From positions 1-36,520 of the forward strand of contig QCCX01000011.1 in assembly GCA_003278845.1 (NCBI GenBank): DNA of 36,520 bases, in the 5' to 3' direction. Position 1 is the stretch's first letter. Each line of letters opens with the position of its first letter. A program made the translations under genes and the position numbers. The notes beneath the pieces were generated by a model. The model searched no databases, had not been told where the DNA came from, and saw only the letters and a program-made list of their open reading frames with translations. Source of the stretch: Prochlorococcus sp. AG-347-O22 (GTDB taxonomy: Bacteria > Cyanobacteriota > Cyanobacteriia > PCC-6307 > Cyanobiaceae). This document shows positions 12,953 to 22,435 of the stretch, one piece after another.

Positions 12953-14044
12953 GTGAATAAGAGAAAAATATTAGTCCCATTAGGTGATAAGTCATACAAA
13001 GTAACTCTAGAAGCAGGGATACTGAATAATATCAGCGAAGAACTTTTAAAAATTGGAATAACAAAGAATAGAAAAATACTTGTGATTTCAAACGAAGAAA
13101 TATCAAATTTGTATGGAGAAAAATTTTTAAATAATTTAAAAGATAATAAATTTCAGGCCAAAATGTTCCTTATCAAGGCTGGAGAATCATATAAAAACTT
13201 AAAAACCTTAAGTGAAATATATGATGTAGCATTTGAATTTGGCTTAGATAGAAATTCAATAATTATTGCCCTTGGAGGAGGAATTGTTGGAGATGTAAGT
13301 GGTTTTGCAGCTGCGACTTGGCTGAGAGGTATCGAATATATTCAGATTCCAACAACATTATTATCAATGGTTGATTCATCTGTAGGAGGAAAAACAGGAG
13401 TAAATCATCCAAAAGGTAAGAATTTAATTGGAGCTTTCAATCAACCTAAAGCAGTTTTTATTGATCCAGAAACTTTAAAAAGTTTGCCCAAAAGAGAATT
13501 TAGTGCAGGCATGGCCGAAGTAATAAAATACGGAGTAATAAGAGATAAAGAACTTTTCGAATACTTAGAAATTGAAAAAAACAAAAATGAACTTATAAAT
13601 CTCAAAAATGAATATCTAATTAAAGTAATTAATAGTTCAATTAAAACAAAGTCTCATGTTGTTTCTCAAGACGAACATGAAAATGGTGTTAGAGCAATAT
13701 TGAATTATGGTCATTCTTTTGGTCACGTTATTGAAAATTTATGTGGATACGGCAAATTTCTACATGGTGAGGCAATATCAATTGGTATGAATATTGCAGG
13801 GAAAATAGCAATTGAAAAAGGGTTATGGTCTAAAGAAGAATTAGAGAGACAGCGAATTCTCTTAGAGAGTTATGATCTTCCTACCGAGATCCCCAAAATA
13901 AATAAAGAAGACGTTCTAACAATACTTATGGGCGATAAAAAAGTTCGTGATGGCAAAATGAGATTTATATTACCGAAAGAAATTGGTGCTGTTGATATAT
14001 ATGATGACGTAGAAGATTCATTATTTTTAAAGTTTTTTTCTTAA
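12953..14044 (+). CDS. aroB: 3-dehydroquinate synthase
   Basis: 363 aa. AroB converts DAHP to 3-dehydroquinate with NAD+ and a divalent metal, the second step of the shikimate pathway. The NAD-binding [11 protein letters not shown] is at 108-118. The substrate loop [20 protein letters not shown] is at 132-151. The metal ligands are visible: Glu189 in MAEVIKYG, His254 in NYGHSFGH and His271 in LHGEA. The start is GTG; no in-frame ATG precedes it, and the N-terminal [15 protein letters not shown] fits the family. Its TAA shares the tetramer TTAA with the stop of the convergent methyltransferase gene. Confidence 0.97.
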   Translation: MNKRKILVPLGDKSYKVTLEAGILNNISEELLKIGITKNRKILVISNEEISNLYGEKFLNNLKDNKFQAKMFLIKAGESYKNLKTLSEIYDVAFEFGLDRNSIIIALGGGIVGDVSGFAAATWLRGIEYIQIPTTLLSMVDSSVGGKTGVNHPKGKNLIGAFNQPKAVFIDPETLKSLPKREFSAGMAEVIKYGVIRDKELFEYLEIEKNKNELINLKNEYLIKVINSSIKTKSHVVSQDEHENGVRAILNYGHSFGHVIENLCGYGKFLHGEAISIGMNIAGKIAIEKGLWSKEELERQRILLESYDLPTEIPKINKEDVLTILMGDKKVRDGKMRFILPKEIGAVDIYDDVEDSLFLKFFS

Positions 14045-15231
14045 CGTAAACAGGTTGAATTTATATTCATTTTCTTCTCATTAAACTTTTTAAAAACAAA
14101 CCATTTAAAATCACCTAAACAAACAGGATCTACAAGTCTAAGTAATGCCTCTCTTCTTAAAAGAGCATTTGATAAATTCTTCTTAAATTCTTTCTGAATC
14201 CCATAAAGTCTCTCTGCCAATCCAAGCGCCAACAAAGCCTCGCCTTGTTTAGTTATTCCATCAGTATTAAATCCAAGATTCTCAGCATCATTAATTAAAG
14301 TTTCTATGCACACATGAGATGTTAAATCGCAATTTCCAGGTGAATCTAGGACATTATTCTTCATTTTTTGATTTTCATATGAAACTATCGTCCCATCAGA
14401 ATTCTTAGAGTTATAGTATTTCTTAGCTTCTTTAGCGTAATCAATTATCAATAAAATACCATTATTTATTTTCCCATAAATAGCTTCTAACCATTTTGAG
14501 TTATCTACATGCCATTCTGTCGTCCATCCTTCAAGAGCATCTGCAGGCGGAATAGTTATTCCCAACTCACTTTTAGCAAGTTCTAAACTTTTTTCCAATT
14601 CACGTGTAATTGGCATTTTATCAAAAAATAATTTATGAGATTTTTTATCTATAGAAACTGCTTGTCGAATTAATTTTCCCTTTGAGAAGGTTATTCTTTC
14701 TACTGGCAAAGCATCCAAAACCTCATTTGCTAGAACTATTCCATTTATATTATTTTCCTCTACTTCATCCAAACCTTTCCATAAAATATCAATACCTAAG
14801 TTCAAAAATTCCTCCAATTTATTTTTTTGTTTTTCTACCATCCCTTCATTAGGTTCAATAATTACAAAAGAAACTCCTTCTAAAAAATTCTTGCTGTTTT
14901 CTAAAAAATATTTAATTAATCCACTCATAAAGCTTCCATCTCCAGCTCCAAATTCAGTTACAGTTAATGTCTGATTAGATAAAAAACTACTTTTGAACTG
15001 AATCAACCAATCTTCTATTTGTTTACCAACCAAAAAAGCAAAATCATCAGATAAAGATGGTGATGTGACAAAATCTCCAAGAACGCCTAACTCAGCTTTA
15101 CCACTGCCGTAATAACCATTAATAGGATCATTTAATGCAAAATTCATAAAGTCATAAAAACTTATAGTCCCACCCATTTTTATTATTTTTTTTACCAACC
15201 AATCTGGATTATTCGCGGGTAAGCTATTCAT
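14041..15231 (-). CDS. MidA/NDUFAF7-type SAM-dependent methyltransferase (COG1565)
   Basis: 396 aa. N-terminal part: [22 protein letters not shown], characteristic of the COG1565 family, whose mitochondrial member NDUFAF7 methylates an arginine of complex I during assembly. The SAM-binding region shows [17 protein letters not shown] (about 89-105), then [12 protein letters not shown] and [19 protein letters not shown]-terminal region closes with [13 protein letters not shown]. In cyanobacteria a role in NDH-1 maturation is plausible by analogy only. The gene is convergent with aroB and divergent from the TPM gene across 31 bases. Confidence 0.88.
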   Translation of the reverse strand: MNSLPANNPDWLVKKIIKMGGTISFYDFMNFALNDPINGYYGSGKAELGVLGDFVTSPSLSDDFAFLVGKQIEDWLIQFKSSFLSNQTLTVTEFGAGDGSFMSGLIKYFLENSKNFLEGVSFVIIEPNEGMVEKQKNKLEEFLNLGIDILWKGLDEVEENNINGIVLANEVLDALPVERITFSKGKLIRQAVSIDKKSHKLFFDKMPITRELEKSLELAKSELGITIPPADALEGWTTEWHVDNSKWLEAIYGKINNGILLIIDYAKEAKKYYNSKNSDGTIVSYENQKMKNNVLDSPGNCDLTSHVCIETLINDAENLGFNTDGITKQGEALLALGLAERLYGIQKEFKKNLSNALLRREALLRLVDPVCLGDFKWFVFKKFNEKKMNINSTCLR

Positions 15232-15262
15232 CGGCGAAAATATAAAGAGATAAAACTTATTT

Positions 15263-16060
15263 ATGCCTTCAAAGATTAACTATTTATTAGGAATATTTCT
15301 ATCTATATTAGTTTTAATTTCACATAAACCCGTTTTCGCCATAAATAATCCAAATCTCTTACCAGAAGAAAAAACACCAGTAATTGATTTAGCTAAAACA
15401 TTAAGCCCTAATCAGAAAAAATCTTTAGAGGAAAAGCTAAACAATCTAGAAATTGAAAGTGGGTGGAAAATTAAATATTTATCTCAGTTTGAGAGTTCAC
15501 CTGGTAGTGCAATAAAGGACTATTGGGATTTAGATGAGACAAGTTTGTTGATAGTTGCAGATCCTAGAGGGGGAAATTTGCTGAACTTTAATGTAGGAGA
15601 GGCTTATTTTAATTTTATGCCAAGGTTATTTTGGGTTGAACTTCAAACAAGATTTGGCAACCAATACTATGTTAAAGATCACGGTGAGGATGGTGCAGTA
15701 TTAGATGCAATTGATTCAGTAAAGATTTGTCTCGAAAGAGGAGGATGCCAAGTTGTCCCTGGCCTACCCAAAGAGCAATATGTATGGACTTTATGTACTT
15801 CGATTCTTGGAGGTTTAGTAGCAGGTTTTGCATCTGCTCCAAGAAAAGAAGGTCAAGTCATATCAATTGGATTTTTAGCTCTTCTTTCTCCTTTATGGGG
15901 AATGTTATTTGGAATTTTTGGTTTGGCACCGATAATATCCAGAACAAATGATTTATTACCTTTATTTAAAAATGGTTTAGCTTTTACAGCCGCAGGAATT
16001 GCGGGTTATATCTTGTCTCAAACATTATTTTCAAGATATGAAAAGCCCAAAAATACTTAA
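15263..16060 (+). CDS. TPM-domain membrane protein (TLP18.3/Psb32-like)
   Basis: 265 aa. Residues 1-27 form a signal or anchor helix (YLLGIFLSILVLISHKPVFA). The TPM (DUF477) domain follows at about 35-165, with VIDLAKTLSPNQKKSLEEKL and GWKIKYLSQ, then a conserved LLIVADPRGGNLLNFNVG region. The last third holds about three hydrophobic helices (177-195, 200-226, 236-256). TPM proteins of this sort act in the thylakoid lumen; TLP18.3/Psb32 is linked to photosystem II repair. The C-terminal membrane region places this one as a membrane-bound relative. The 31-base divergent gap to the methyltransferase gene implies overlapping promoters. Confidence 0.85.
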   Translation: MPSKINYLLGIFLSILVLISHKPVFAINNPNLLPEEKTPVIDLAKTLSPNQKKSLEEKLNNLEIESGWKIKYLSQFESSPGSAIKDYWDLDETSLLIVADPRGGNLLNFNVGEAYFNFMPRLFWVELQTRFGNQYYVKDHGEDGAVLDAIDSVKICLERGGCQVVPGLPKEQYVWTLCTSILGGLVAGFASAPRKEGQVISIGFLALLSPLWGMLFGIFGLAPIISRTNDLLPLFKNGLAFTAAGIAGYILSQTLFSRYEKPKNT

Positions 16061-16083
16061 AATATGAACAAAAATATCTAATC

Positions 16084-16917
16084 CTAAAAAAATTTATCTT
16101 CTTCACGAATTTCACCAGACTCTGAATACCATCGGTGCGAGACATGTCTTAATTCCTTTTTTTCAAACTCAATCCATGAAAAGTTAATTAGTAATTTCCC
16201 ATCTTCATCATTTTTATATCTTGGCACTACAGCAGTATTGAAATAAATTGTCTCTTTACTATCAATTTTAAACATTTCTCTTAAACCTAGATTTCTTTTA
16301 AGCCGATTATGCATATGACCAAAAATTACAAGATCAACTTTTCTTCTCTTTTGTATTTGAGAGATAGCAACAGACAAATCTCTATCTCCCCAATCTAAAG
16401 AGGGTAATTTCCAGTCTTTACCACAAATGCTTTTAGGTTCTGAACCTAAACCCGAGGGGCCTGCATGAGACATAATTATTAAAGGTATTTCTTCAATAGT
16501 CTCTTCTGAACATTTGATAATTTTATTTATTGAATCTTGTTCGGTTATAGGTCCATAAACGCCTTTAACTTCTTTTGAAAGATAATAGCCGCCGCCAGAA
16601 CTACATGGTCTAGCAGACAATAAATTTATTTGATTATTAAAAACTTTCAAATCCCATGCACAATATTTTTCACCAAGAACACGTATCTGCTTTGAAAGAG
16701 TTTCGCCTGTAGAATCTTTCCCTCTATCATGATTTCCTAAAATCACAAAAGTAGGAATTTTGATCTCATTGATTTTTTTAATTATTTTGACACTTCCATC
16801 AGAAATATCACCAACAAATAAAACAATATTTGGTTTGATAATCGATAAAACTTTCAAGTCTAATTCAGACCATTGACCATGACAGTCACCAACAATAGCA
16901 ATTTTTAAATTTGTCAG
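16084..16917 (-). CDS. TIGR04168-type metallophosphoesterase with non-standard start
   Basis: A calcineurin-like phosphoesterase with motifs in order: GDCHGQW (D-x-H), LFVGDISDG, LGNHDRG, MSHAGPSG and FGHMHNRL. The first motif lies upstream of the first ATG/GTG/TTG-type start (TTG at 16857) in an open frame that begins after a TAA at 16932-16930. A start at 16857 would delete the D-x-H metal ligands, so translation must begin earlier. Candidates are CTG at 16917 or ATT at 16920 (no ATG, GTG or TTG is in frame before the motif). I give the CTG, making 277 aa. The family is conserved in cyanobacteria; its substrate is not known to me. Divergent from nadA. Confidence 0.82.
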   Translation of the reverse strand: MTNLKIAIVGDCHGQWSELDLKVLSIIKPNIVLFVGDISDGSVKIIKKINEIKIPTFVILGNHDRGKDSTGETLSKQIRVLGEKYCAWDLKVFNNQINLLSARPCSSGGGYYLSKEVKGVYGPITEQDSINKIIKCSEETIEEIPLIIMSHAGPSGLGSEPKSICGKDWKLPSLDWGDRDLSVAISQIQKRRKVDLVIFGHMHNRLKRNLGLREMFKIDSKETIYFNTAVVPRYKNDEDGKLLINFSWIEFEKKELRHVSHRWYSESGEIREEDKFF

Positions 16918-17019
16918 AATTTTTTCTGTTTAAAGCATATAATTTATTTAGAGATATTCTAAATCCTGACCAGTATAACTTCTACTGCAAAACAGAAATC
17001 AGTTCAAAACGAAGAGGAT

Positions 17020-17934
17020 TTGATTTCTGAAATAAAGGAGCGTTGCGGAAAAGCTAATGCAATTATTCTTGCGCACTATTATCAAGCTCCAGAAATTCAG
17101 GAAATTGCAGATTTTATTGGCGATTCATTAGATCTATCCAGGAAAGCTGCAAATAATGACGCAGATATAATAATTTTTTGCGGTGTGCACTTTATGGCCG
17201 AAACCGCAAAAATACTTAGCCCTAATAAAATAGTCCTATTACCAGATATTGACGCAGGATGCTCATTAGCAGACGATTGTCCTTCAGATAAATTTCAAAA
17301 ATTCAGGGAAGAAAATCCAGATCACTATGTCGTAAGTTATATAAATTGCACTGCAGAAGTAAAAGCTCAAAGCGATCTGATATGTACAAGCAGTAATGCA
17401 GTCTCATTAATTAAAAAGATACCTGAAGATAAAAAGATAATATTTGCGCCAGATCATAACCTTGGGAGATGGGTACAGAAAAATTCAGGAAGAGATCTTA
17501 AATTATGGCCTGGCAGCTGCATTGTTCATGAATCATTTAGTGAAGAAGCACTTCTAAAATTAAAATATCAAAATCCAGGATCAAAAGTAATTGCTCATCC
17601 TGAATGTAGTCAAAATTTACTAATTCTCTCAGACTTTATTGGATCAACAAGTAAGCTGCTTGATTTCGTAAGTAAAGATCCATCTAAAACTTACTTGGTA
17701 CTAACTGAACCTGGAATAATTCACCAAATGAAAAAGAAAGAACCTAATAAAATTTTTATTGAAGTTCCCGATGTAGAAGGTTGTAAATGTAACGAGTGTC
17801 CATATATGAAATTAAATACTTTAGAAAAAATTCTTGATTGTTTGAAAAATAATTCCCCGTCTATTGAACTAGACCCGGAAATAATAAGAAGAGCCTATTT
17901 GCCAATAAAGAGAATGCTGGATATGAGTAGTTAA
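17020..17934 (+). CDS. nadA: Quinolinate synthase A
   Basis: NadA condenses iminoaspartate with dihydroxyacetone phosphate to quinolinate in NAD synthesis, using a [4Fe-4S] cluster. From the TTG start the protein is 304 aa: ILAHYYQAPEIQEIADFIGDS at about 16-36, cluster ligands Cys81 (DAGCSLAD), Cys167 (GSCIVHE) and Cys260 (CKCNEC), and substrate residues in IAHPECSQNL. The frame stays open 18 codons further up to a CTG at 16966 (reading LTSITSTAKQKSVQNEEDL), so the true start may be upstream. Its TAA shares TTAA with the stop of the convergent protease gene. No nadB or nadC is nearby. Confidence 0.95.
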   Translation: MISEIKERCGKANAIILAHYYQAPEIQEIADFIGDSLDLSRKAANNDADIIIFCGVHFMAETAKILSPNKIVLLPDIDAGCSLADDCPSDKFQKFREENPDHYVVSYINCTAEVKAQSDLICTSSNAVSLIKKIPEDKKIIFAPDHNLGRWVQKNSGRDLKLWPGSCIVHESFSEEALLKLKYQNPGSKVIAHPECSQNLLILSDFIGSTSKLLDFVSKDPSKTYLVLTEPGIIHQMKKKEPNKIFIEVPDVEGCKCNECPYMKLNTLEKILDCLKNNSPSIELDPEIIRRAYLPIKRMLDMSS

Positions 17935-19265
17935 TTTAATGAAAATACTTTATCTTCCTTATTAATTTTTAGGAATGCATTAAGGTTTGTGGTATCGGGA
18001 TTAAATTCGCTTATCTGATTCTTTCTATTAATTATATTTATTAGCTCTTTTTCACCAGCTCTATATTGTTTATCTTTTCTAGTTCCTATCTCTCTTTGAA
18101 GTATAGGGTTTATATTCATTCTTACTTCTATGTCTGGAATAATTCCAGATTTATTTATATCAGTGCCGTTCGGAGTTAAATACTTAGCGACTGTAACAGT
18201 TAGACCTGAACCATCAACTAAAGTTCTCATGGATTGAACTAGACCTTTACCAAATGTTTTCTTCCCCACTAATTTTCCTCTTTTGTTATCTTTTATTGCA
18301 CCAGAAACTATTTCACTAGCACTAGCAGAACCCTCATTTACTAAGACAACTAAGGGCTTTTTTGTTAGAGCTTGACCGTTTCCTTTTTTTGTTTCTTTTA
18401 AACCATCCTTACTTACTGTACTTACTATTACTCCTTTGTTAATGAAGTGCCTTGAGATATCAATGCTTGATTCTAATAAACCTCCAGGATTACTTCTCAA
18501 GTCAAGAACATATCCTGCGACTTTTTTTGTTTCTAAATCCTTAATAGCATCTCTAGTTTCTTTGGATGCATTTGCATTAAATTGTTTAATTCTTACATAG
18601 CCAATTGATAAGCCATTTTTGGTTTGATTGACTTTACTTGATACAGATTTTATTTCAATTTTTTCTCTTGATAAAGTCTTAAAAAAGGATTGAGAACCTC
18701 TAAGAATTTCAAGCTTTACTTTAGTACCTCTTTGTCCTCTTATTAATTTCACGGCATCCTCAATACTCATACCTTCAGTAGAAATATCATCTATGGATAA
18801 TATTTTATCTCTAGCTTTAATTCCAGCATCAAATGCAGGAGTGCCCTCTATGGGAGAAATAATTATTAAATCATCAGATTCTTTATCTTTAACTATTTGG
18901 ATACCAACTCCAGTTAATTCGCCAGAGGTATCAATTCTCATTTGATTAAATTCCTTAGGTTCTAAAAATCTTGTATAAGAATCATCTAAATTAGAAAGCA
19001 TATCTCTAATCGCATCATAAGCTTCATTGCTGTCTGAATATGTTTTTGATAAAACTTCTTTTCTTAGATTAATCCAATTGGACTTTTGAAATTTGCCGTT
19101 TGAATCAAGAAAATCTCTATATACAATTTGCCAAACATGATCAATTACTTCTTTATAACTATTATTTAAAACTGTTGCCTCTGCAAAATTATTTAAAAAT
19201 AACCCAGAAAAGGATGTCGCAAACAGAAATAAATATTTTTTTTTAAGCAATTTTCTTATCTTCAA
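17931..19265 (-). CDS. C-terminal processing peptidase (S41 family)
   Basis: 444 aa. A signal peptide of about 30 residues (YLFLFATSFSGLFLNNFAEA) directs it to the lumen or periplasm. A PDZ domain (about 105-190) has GELTGVGIQIV and ARDKILSIDD. The protease core shows GYVLDLRSNPGG (251-262), NEGSASASEI with nucleophile Ser315, and VGKKTFGKGLVQ with general-base Lys340, the Ser-Lys spacing of 25 seen in Prc/CtpA. Cyanobacteria usually have several Ctp paralogues; CtpA matures the D1 protein of photosystem II. Which paralogue this is cannot be decided from sequence alone. The C-terminal tail after about 390 is charged. Confidence 0.93.
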   Translation of the reverse strand: MKIRKLLKKKYLFLFATSFSGLFLNNFAEATVLNNSYKEVIDHVWQIVYRDFLDSNGKFQKSNWINLRKEVLSKTYSDSNEAYDAIRDMLSNLDDSYTRFLEPKEFNQMRIDTSGELTGVGIQIVKDKESDDLIIISPIEGTPAFDAGIKARDKILSIDDISTEGMSIEDAVKLIRGQRGTKVKLEILRGSQSFFKTLSREKIEIKSVSSKVNQTKNGLSIGYVRIKQFNANASKETRDAIKDLETKKVAGYVLDLRSNPGGLLESSIDISRHFINKGVIVSTVSKDGLKETKKGNGQALTKKPLVVLVNEGSASASEIVSGAIKDNKRGKLVGKKTFGKGLVQSMRTLVDGSGLTVTVAKYLTPNGTDINKSGIIPDIEVRMNINPILQREIGTRKDKQYRAGEKELINIINRKNQISEFNPDTTNLNAFLKINKEDKVFSLN

Positions 19266-19326
19266 ATAATTCGATATTTTTTATTATAAAAAGAATTTAT
19301 TTATAATTCAAAAACTTGACAAATCC

Positions 19327-20544
19327 TTAAGGATCAATCCACTTCCCATCATCCTTAATAAGTTGGATTAAAGCATTAACACCCTCATCTTCAGGTACTC
19401 TTTTTATCTCTTCTTTTCTTCTATATAAGGCAATAGTTCCTTTACCTTTCCCAACATAACCATAATCAGCATCTGCCATTTCTCCTGGCCCATTAACAAT
19501 ACATCCCATTATTGCTATATCTAGACCCGTCAAATGTGAGGTAGCGTTCCTAACTTTATCTACAACTTCTTCTAGATTGAAAAGTGTTCTACCACAACTG
19601 GGGCAACTGATGTATTCAACCATTGTTTTTCTTAATCCTAAAGATTGCAAAATTGAATAGCACACTGGTATTTCCTTTTCTGGAGCTTCCGTTAAGGAAA
19701 CCCTGATGGTATCTCCTAATCCCTCTGCTAAAAGCGTTCCAATTCCAGCAGTACTTTTAATCCTTCCATAATCACCATCACCAGCTTCGGTCACTCCTAA
19801 ATGTAAGGGATAGTTATATCCTTCTGAGTCAAGCCTATCTGCAATCATTCTGTAAGCTGCCATCATGACCGGAGCCCTAGAAGCTTTCATAGAAATAATT
19901 ATGTTATGAAAATCAAGCTCATCACAAATTTTGACGAACTCCATCGCAGATTCAGTCATTCCTAATGGCGTATCTCCATAAGTAAAAAGCATCCTCTCAG
20001 ATAGAGACCCATGATTAACTCCAATCCTTAGAGCTTTGTTTTCAGCCTTTAAAACTTCAACTAAAGGGGTAAATCTTTTAAGTATTGTTTGCTTAATAGT
20101 TTCAAATTCCTCATCTGTATATTCAGTTCTTGTAGGGTCTGATTTTTCAAAAACAAACAATCCAGGATTAATTCTTACTTTATCAACATGTTTTGCAACT
20201 TCCATTGCAATTTTCATACCATTATGGTGAACATCAGCCACCAAGGGGGTATTGATATTATTTTCTAGTAATTTTGCCTTTATATCTCCTACTGCTTTGG
20301 CATGTGCTAAGGAAGGGACAGTTAACCTTACTATTTCACAACCCACATCATGAAGTCTTTTGATAGCTAAGTAAGCATTTTCGACATCCATAGTATCTTC
20401 ATTTATCATCGATTGAACTCTTACTGGATAATCACTTCCAATAGCTATATCACCCACCATTACTGTTCTAGTTATCCTTCTCTCAATATGAGTTGAATAT
20501 CTTTTGGAGAGACTATTAACCTCTTTAGATTGAGTTAATGACAT
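19327..20544 (-). CDS. ispG: 4-hydroxy-3-methylbut-2-enyl diphosphate synthase
   Basis: 405 aa (GcpE). IspG reduces methylerythritol cyclodiphosphate to HMBPP in the MEP isoprenoid pathway, with electrons from ferredoxin in cyanobacteria. The TIM-barrel part has [16 protein letters not shown] and [10 protein letters not shown]. The [4Fe-4S] ligands are in [11 protein letters not shown] and [10 protein letters not shown] (three Cys plus the Glu). The length and lack of an insert match the bacterial short form. Start ATG. The gene lies 61 bases upstream of the protease gene and 35 bases downstream of the UDG gene on the same strand. Confidence 0.97.
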   Translation of the reverse strand: MSLTQSKEVNSLSKRYSTHIERRITRTVMVGDIAIGSDYPVRVQSMINEDTMDVENAYLAIKRLHDVGCEIVRLTVPSLAHAKAVGDIKAKLLENNINTPLVADVHHNGMKIAMEVAKHVDKVRINPGLFVFEKSDPTRTEYTDEEFETIKQTILKRFTPLVEVLKAENKALRIGVNHGSLSERMLFTYGDTPLGMTESAMEFVKICDELDFHNIIISMKASRAPVMMAAYRMIADRLDSEGYNYPLHLGVTEAGDGDYGRIKSTAGIGTLLAEGLGDTIRVSLTEAPEKEIPVCYSILQSLGLRKTMVEYISCPSCGRTLFNLEEVVDKVRNATSHLTGLDIAIMGCIVNGPGEMADADYGYVGKGKGTIALYRRKEEIKRVPEDEGVNALIQLIKDDGKWIDP

Positions 20545-20579
20545 TAAAATTCTTGATATTCAAAAAGGATTTCACTAAA

Positions 20580-21083
20580 TTATACGGCATATAGTTTACC
20601 ACTTACATTCTCTAGGTCTTTCAAAGTTAGATGGTAAGGTTTATTGATTTCTTTTGAAGGAAATCTCAACAAATAAGATGGATGAAAAATTACCATAATT
20701 TCTCTCCCATCTTTTTTAATCCATTGACCTCTTAAATTACTTATAGAATCTTTAACTTCCAAAATAGTTCTCATAGCAGTAGAACCAGTAAGTAATATAA
20801 ATTTTGGATCGACTAACTTTATTTGCTGTAATAACCAAGGTTTATGAATATTAATTTCTCTAGCAGTGGGTTTTCTATTATTTGGTGGACGACATTTAAT
20901 TACATTACAAAAATAAACATCCTTCTTATAATCAATTCCAGCTTGTATTAATAATTCGTTTAATAACTTACCAGATTTACCTACATAAGGTTTTCCTTCT
21001 AAATCTTCCTGGGCTCCAGGTGCCTCACCAATTACTAACAAATCTGCAAATACACTTCCTCTCCCAATTACTAACCTTTTCAC
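20580..21083 (-). CDS. Uracil-DNA glycosylase, family-4-like, lacking Fe-S ligands
   Basis: 167 aa. Motif A is GEAPGAQEDLEG (19-30) and motif B FHPSYLLR (133-140); both fit family 4 of the UDG superfamily, which removes uracil from DNA. The KCRPPNNRKP region (63-72) is also typical. Family-4 enzymes hold a [4Fe-4S] cluster with two N-terminal Cys, one in KCRPP and one about 15 residues on. Here the protein starts (GTG) after where the N-terminal pair should be, and the fourth position is in INIHKPWLLQQ without Cys. Only Cys64 remains, so the cluster is probably lost. No Cys pair is encoded upstream in any frame I examined. Alternatively, it is a cluster-free subfamily. Confidence 0.85.
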   Translation of the reverse strand: MKRLVIGRGSVFADLLVIGEAPGAQEDLEGKPYVGKSGKLLNELLIQAGIDYKKDVYFCNVIKCRPPNNRKPTAREINIHKPWLLQQIKLVDPKFILLTGSTAMRTILEVKDSISNLRGQWIKKDGREIMVIFHPSYLLRFPSKEINKPYHLTLKDLENVSGKLYAV

Positions 21084-21244
21084 CGAAAATAAAACTTTAA
21101 ATATTTTTATCTTAAGAACTCAAAACATGAAAATAAAATAGATTAAGAAAATGAACTAAATTAAACCATAGTGTGATAGTTTTATTTATTCTTAATTTAT
21201 GCATTTGTCATTATTAAAAGTCATATTTGAAAAGTCATAAGTCA

Positions 21245-22423
21245 ATGAGTCAAGTTAATTTATCTGATCGGGCACTTTCAATTGAGCCTTCTCTTACATT
21301 GCAGATAAGTGCTAAAGCAAATCAATTATCTGCAGAAGGAGTAGATATTTGCAATTTAAGTGCAGGTGAACCTGATTTTGATGCCCCAAAAGTAGTTATA
21401 GAGGCTACAAGTAAAGCTATATTTGATGGATTTACAAAGTACGGGCCCGCAGCGGGGAATTTAGATCTCCGAAAAGCAATTGCGAATAAACTTCAAATTC
21501 AAAACGATTTAAATTATGAATTTGAAAATGTAATGGTCACAAATGGTGCTAAGCAAGCAATATATAATCTTTTCCAAGTATTGTTAAATACTGGAGACGA
21601 AGTTATTATTCCTTCTCCATATTGGTTAAGTTATCCCCAGATGGTTAGATTAGCGGGTGGGAAGCCAATTTTTACAAATTCTTCTGCAGAGGATGGATTC
21701 AAAATAAATATAGAAGATTTGAAGTCTAAAATCTCTTCAAAAACTAAATTTATAATTATCAATTCTCCTAATAACCCTACTGGAAGAGTTATGTCAAAGG
21801 AAGAATTATTACAAATTGCCGATTTAGCTAGAGAAAATCCAAATATCAATATTCTTTCTGATGAAATTTACGAACTAATCCTTAAAAAAGAATTTAAACA
21901 CTACAGTTTATCTTCATTAGCAAATGACTTAAAAGATAGAATTTTTATAATAAATGGGTTTGCGAAAGGATGGGCTATGACTGGCTGGAGGATAGGTTAT
22001 TTAGTAGGTCCCAAAGATGTAATCAAAGCATCCTCAGCATTACAAAGTCAAAGTACAAGTAATGTTTGCTCTTTTGTTCAAAAAGGTGCTTTAGAAGCTT
22101 TAAAAATTAATAATGAGTTTTTCTCAATGATAAATAGCCTTTATGATCAAAGAAGAAGACTTCTCTATGAGGGCCTTAATAATATAAATGGGATATATAT
22201 TGAAGAACCTAACGGAGCATTTTACGCATTTCCAAAATTACCCAACTCATCAATAACTTCTGTTGATTTCTGCAATAAAGCTCTTCAAGATTACGGATTA
22301 GTTGTTGTACCTGGAAAAGCTTTTGGAGCTGATCAATGTATAAGAATATCTTGTGCAGCTTCAGAAATTAAAATAAAAGATGGATTACAGAGGGTTGAAA
22401 AAGCAATCTCTGAATACTATTAA
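21245..22423 (+). CDS. aspC: Aspartate-type aminotransferase, class I
   Basis: I chose the ATG at 21245 (392 aa); a TTG six codons upstream is also in frame. A PLP fold-type I enzyme of the aspartate/prephenate aminotransferase group: SAGEPDFDAP near the N-terminus, TNGAKQAI, NSPNNPTG (substrate loop), SDEIYE (PLP-contacting Asp), and the PLP lysine in FAKGWAMTGWRIGY (about Lys241). RISCAAS near the end carries the Arg that binds the substrate carboxylate. The likely reaction is aspartate + 2-oxoglutarate to oxaloacetate + glutamate; activity on prephenate is possible. It precedes phnD by 12 bases but is probably functionally independent. Confidence 0.9.
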   Translation: MSQVNLSDRALSIEPSLTLQISAKANQLSAEGVDICNLSAGEPDFDAPKVVIEATSKAIFDGFTKYGPAAGNLDLRKAIANKLQIQNDLNYEFENVMVTNGAKQAIYNLFQVLLNTGDEVIIPSPYWLSYPQMVRLAGGKPIFTNSSAEDGFKINIEDLKSKISSKTKFIIINSPNNPTGRVMSKEELLQIADLARENPNINILSDEIYELILKKEFKHYSLSSLANDLKDRIFIINGFAKGWAMTGWRIGYLVGPKDVIKASSALQSQSTSNVCSFVQKGALEALKINNEFFSMINSLYDQRRRLLYEGLNNINGIYIEEPNGAFYAFPKLPNSSITSVDFCNKALQDYGLVVVPGKAFGADQCIRISCAASEIKIKDGLQRVEKAISEYY

Positions 22424-22435
22424 TTTAACTAGATT

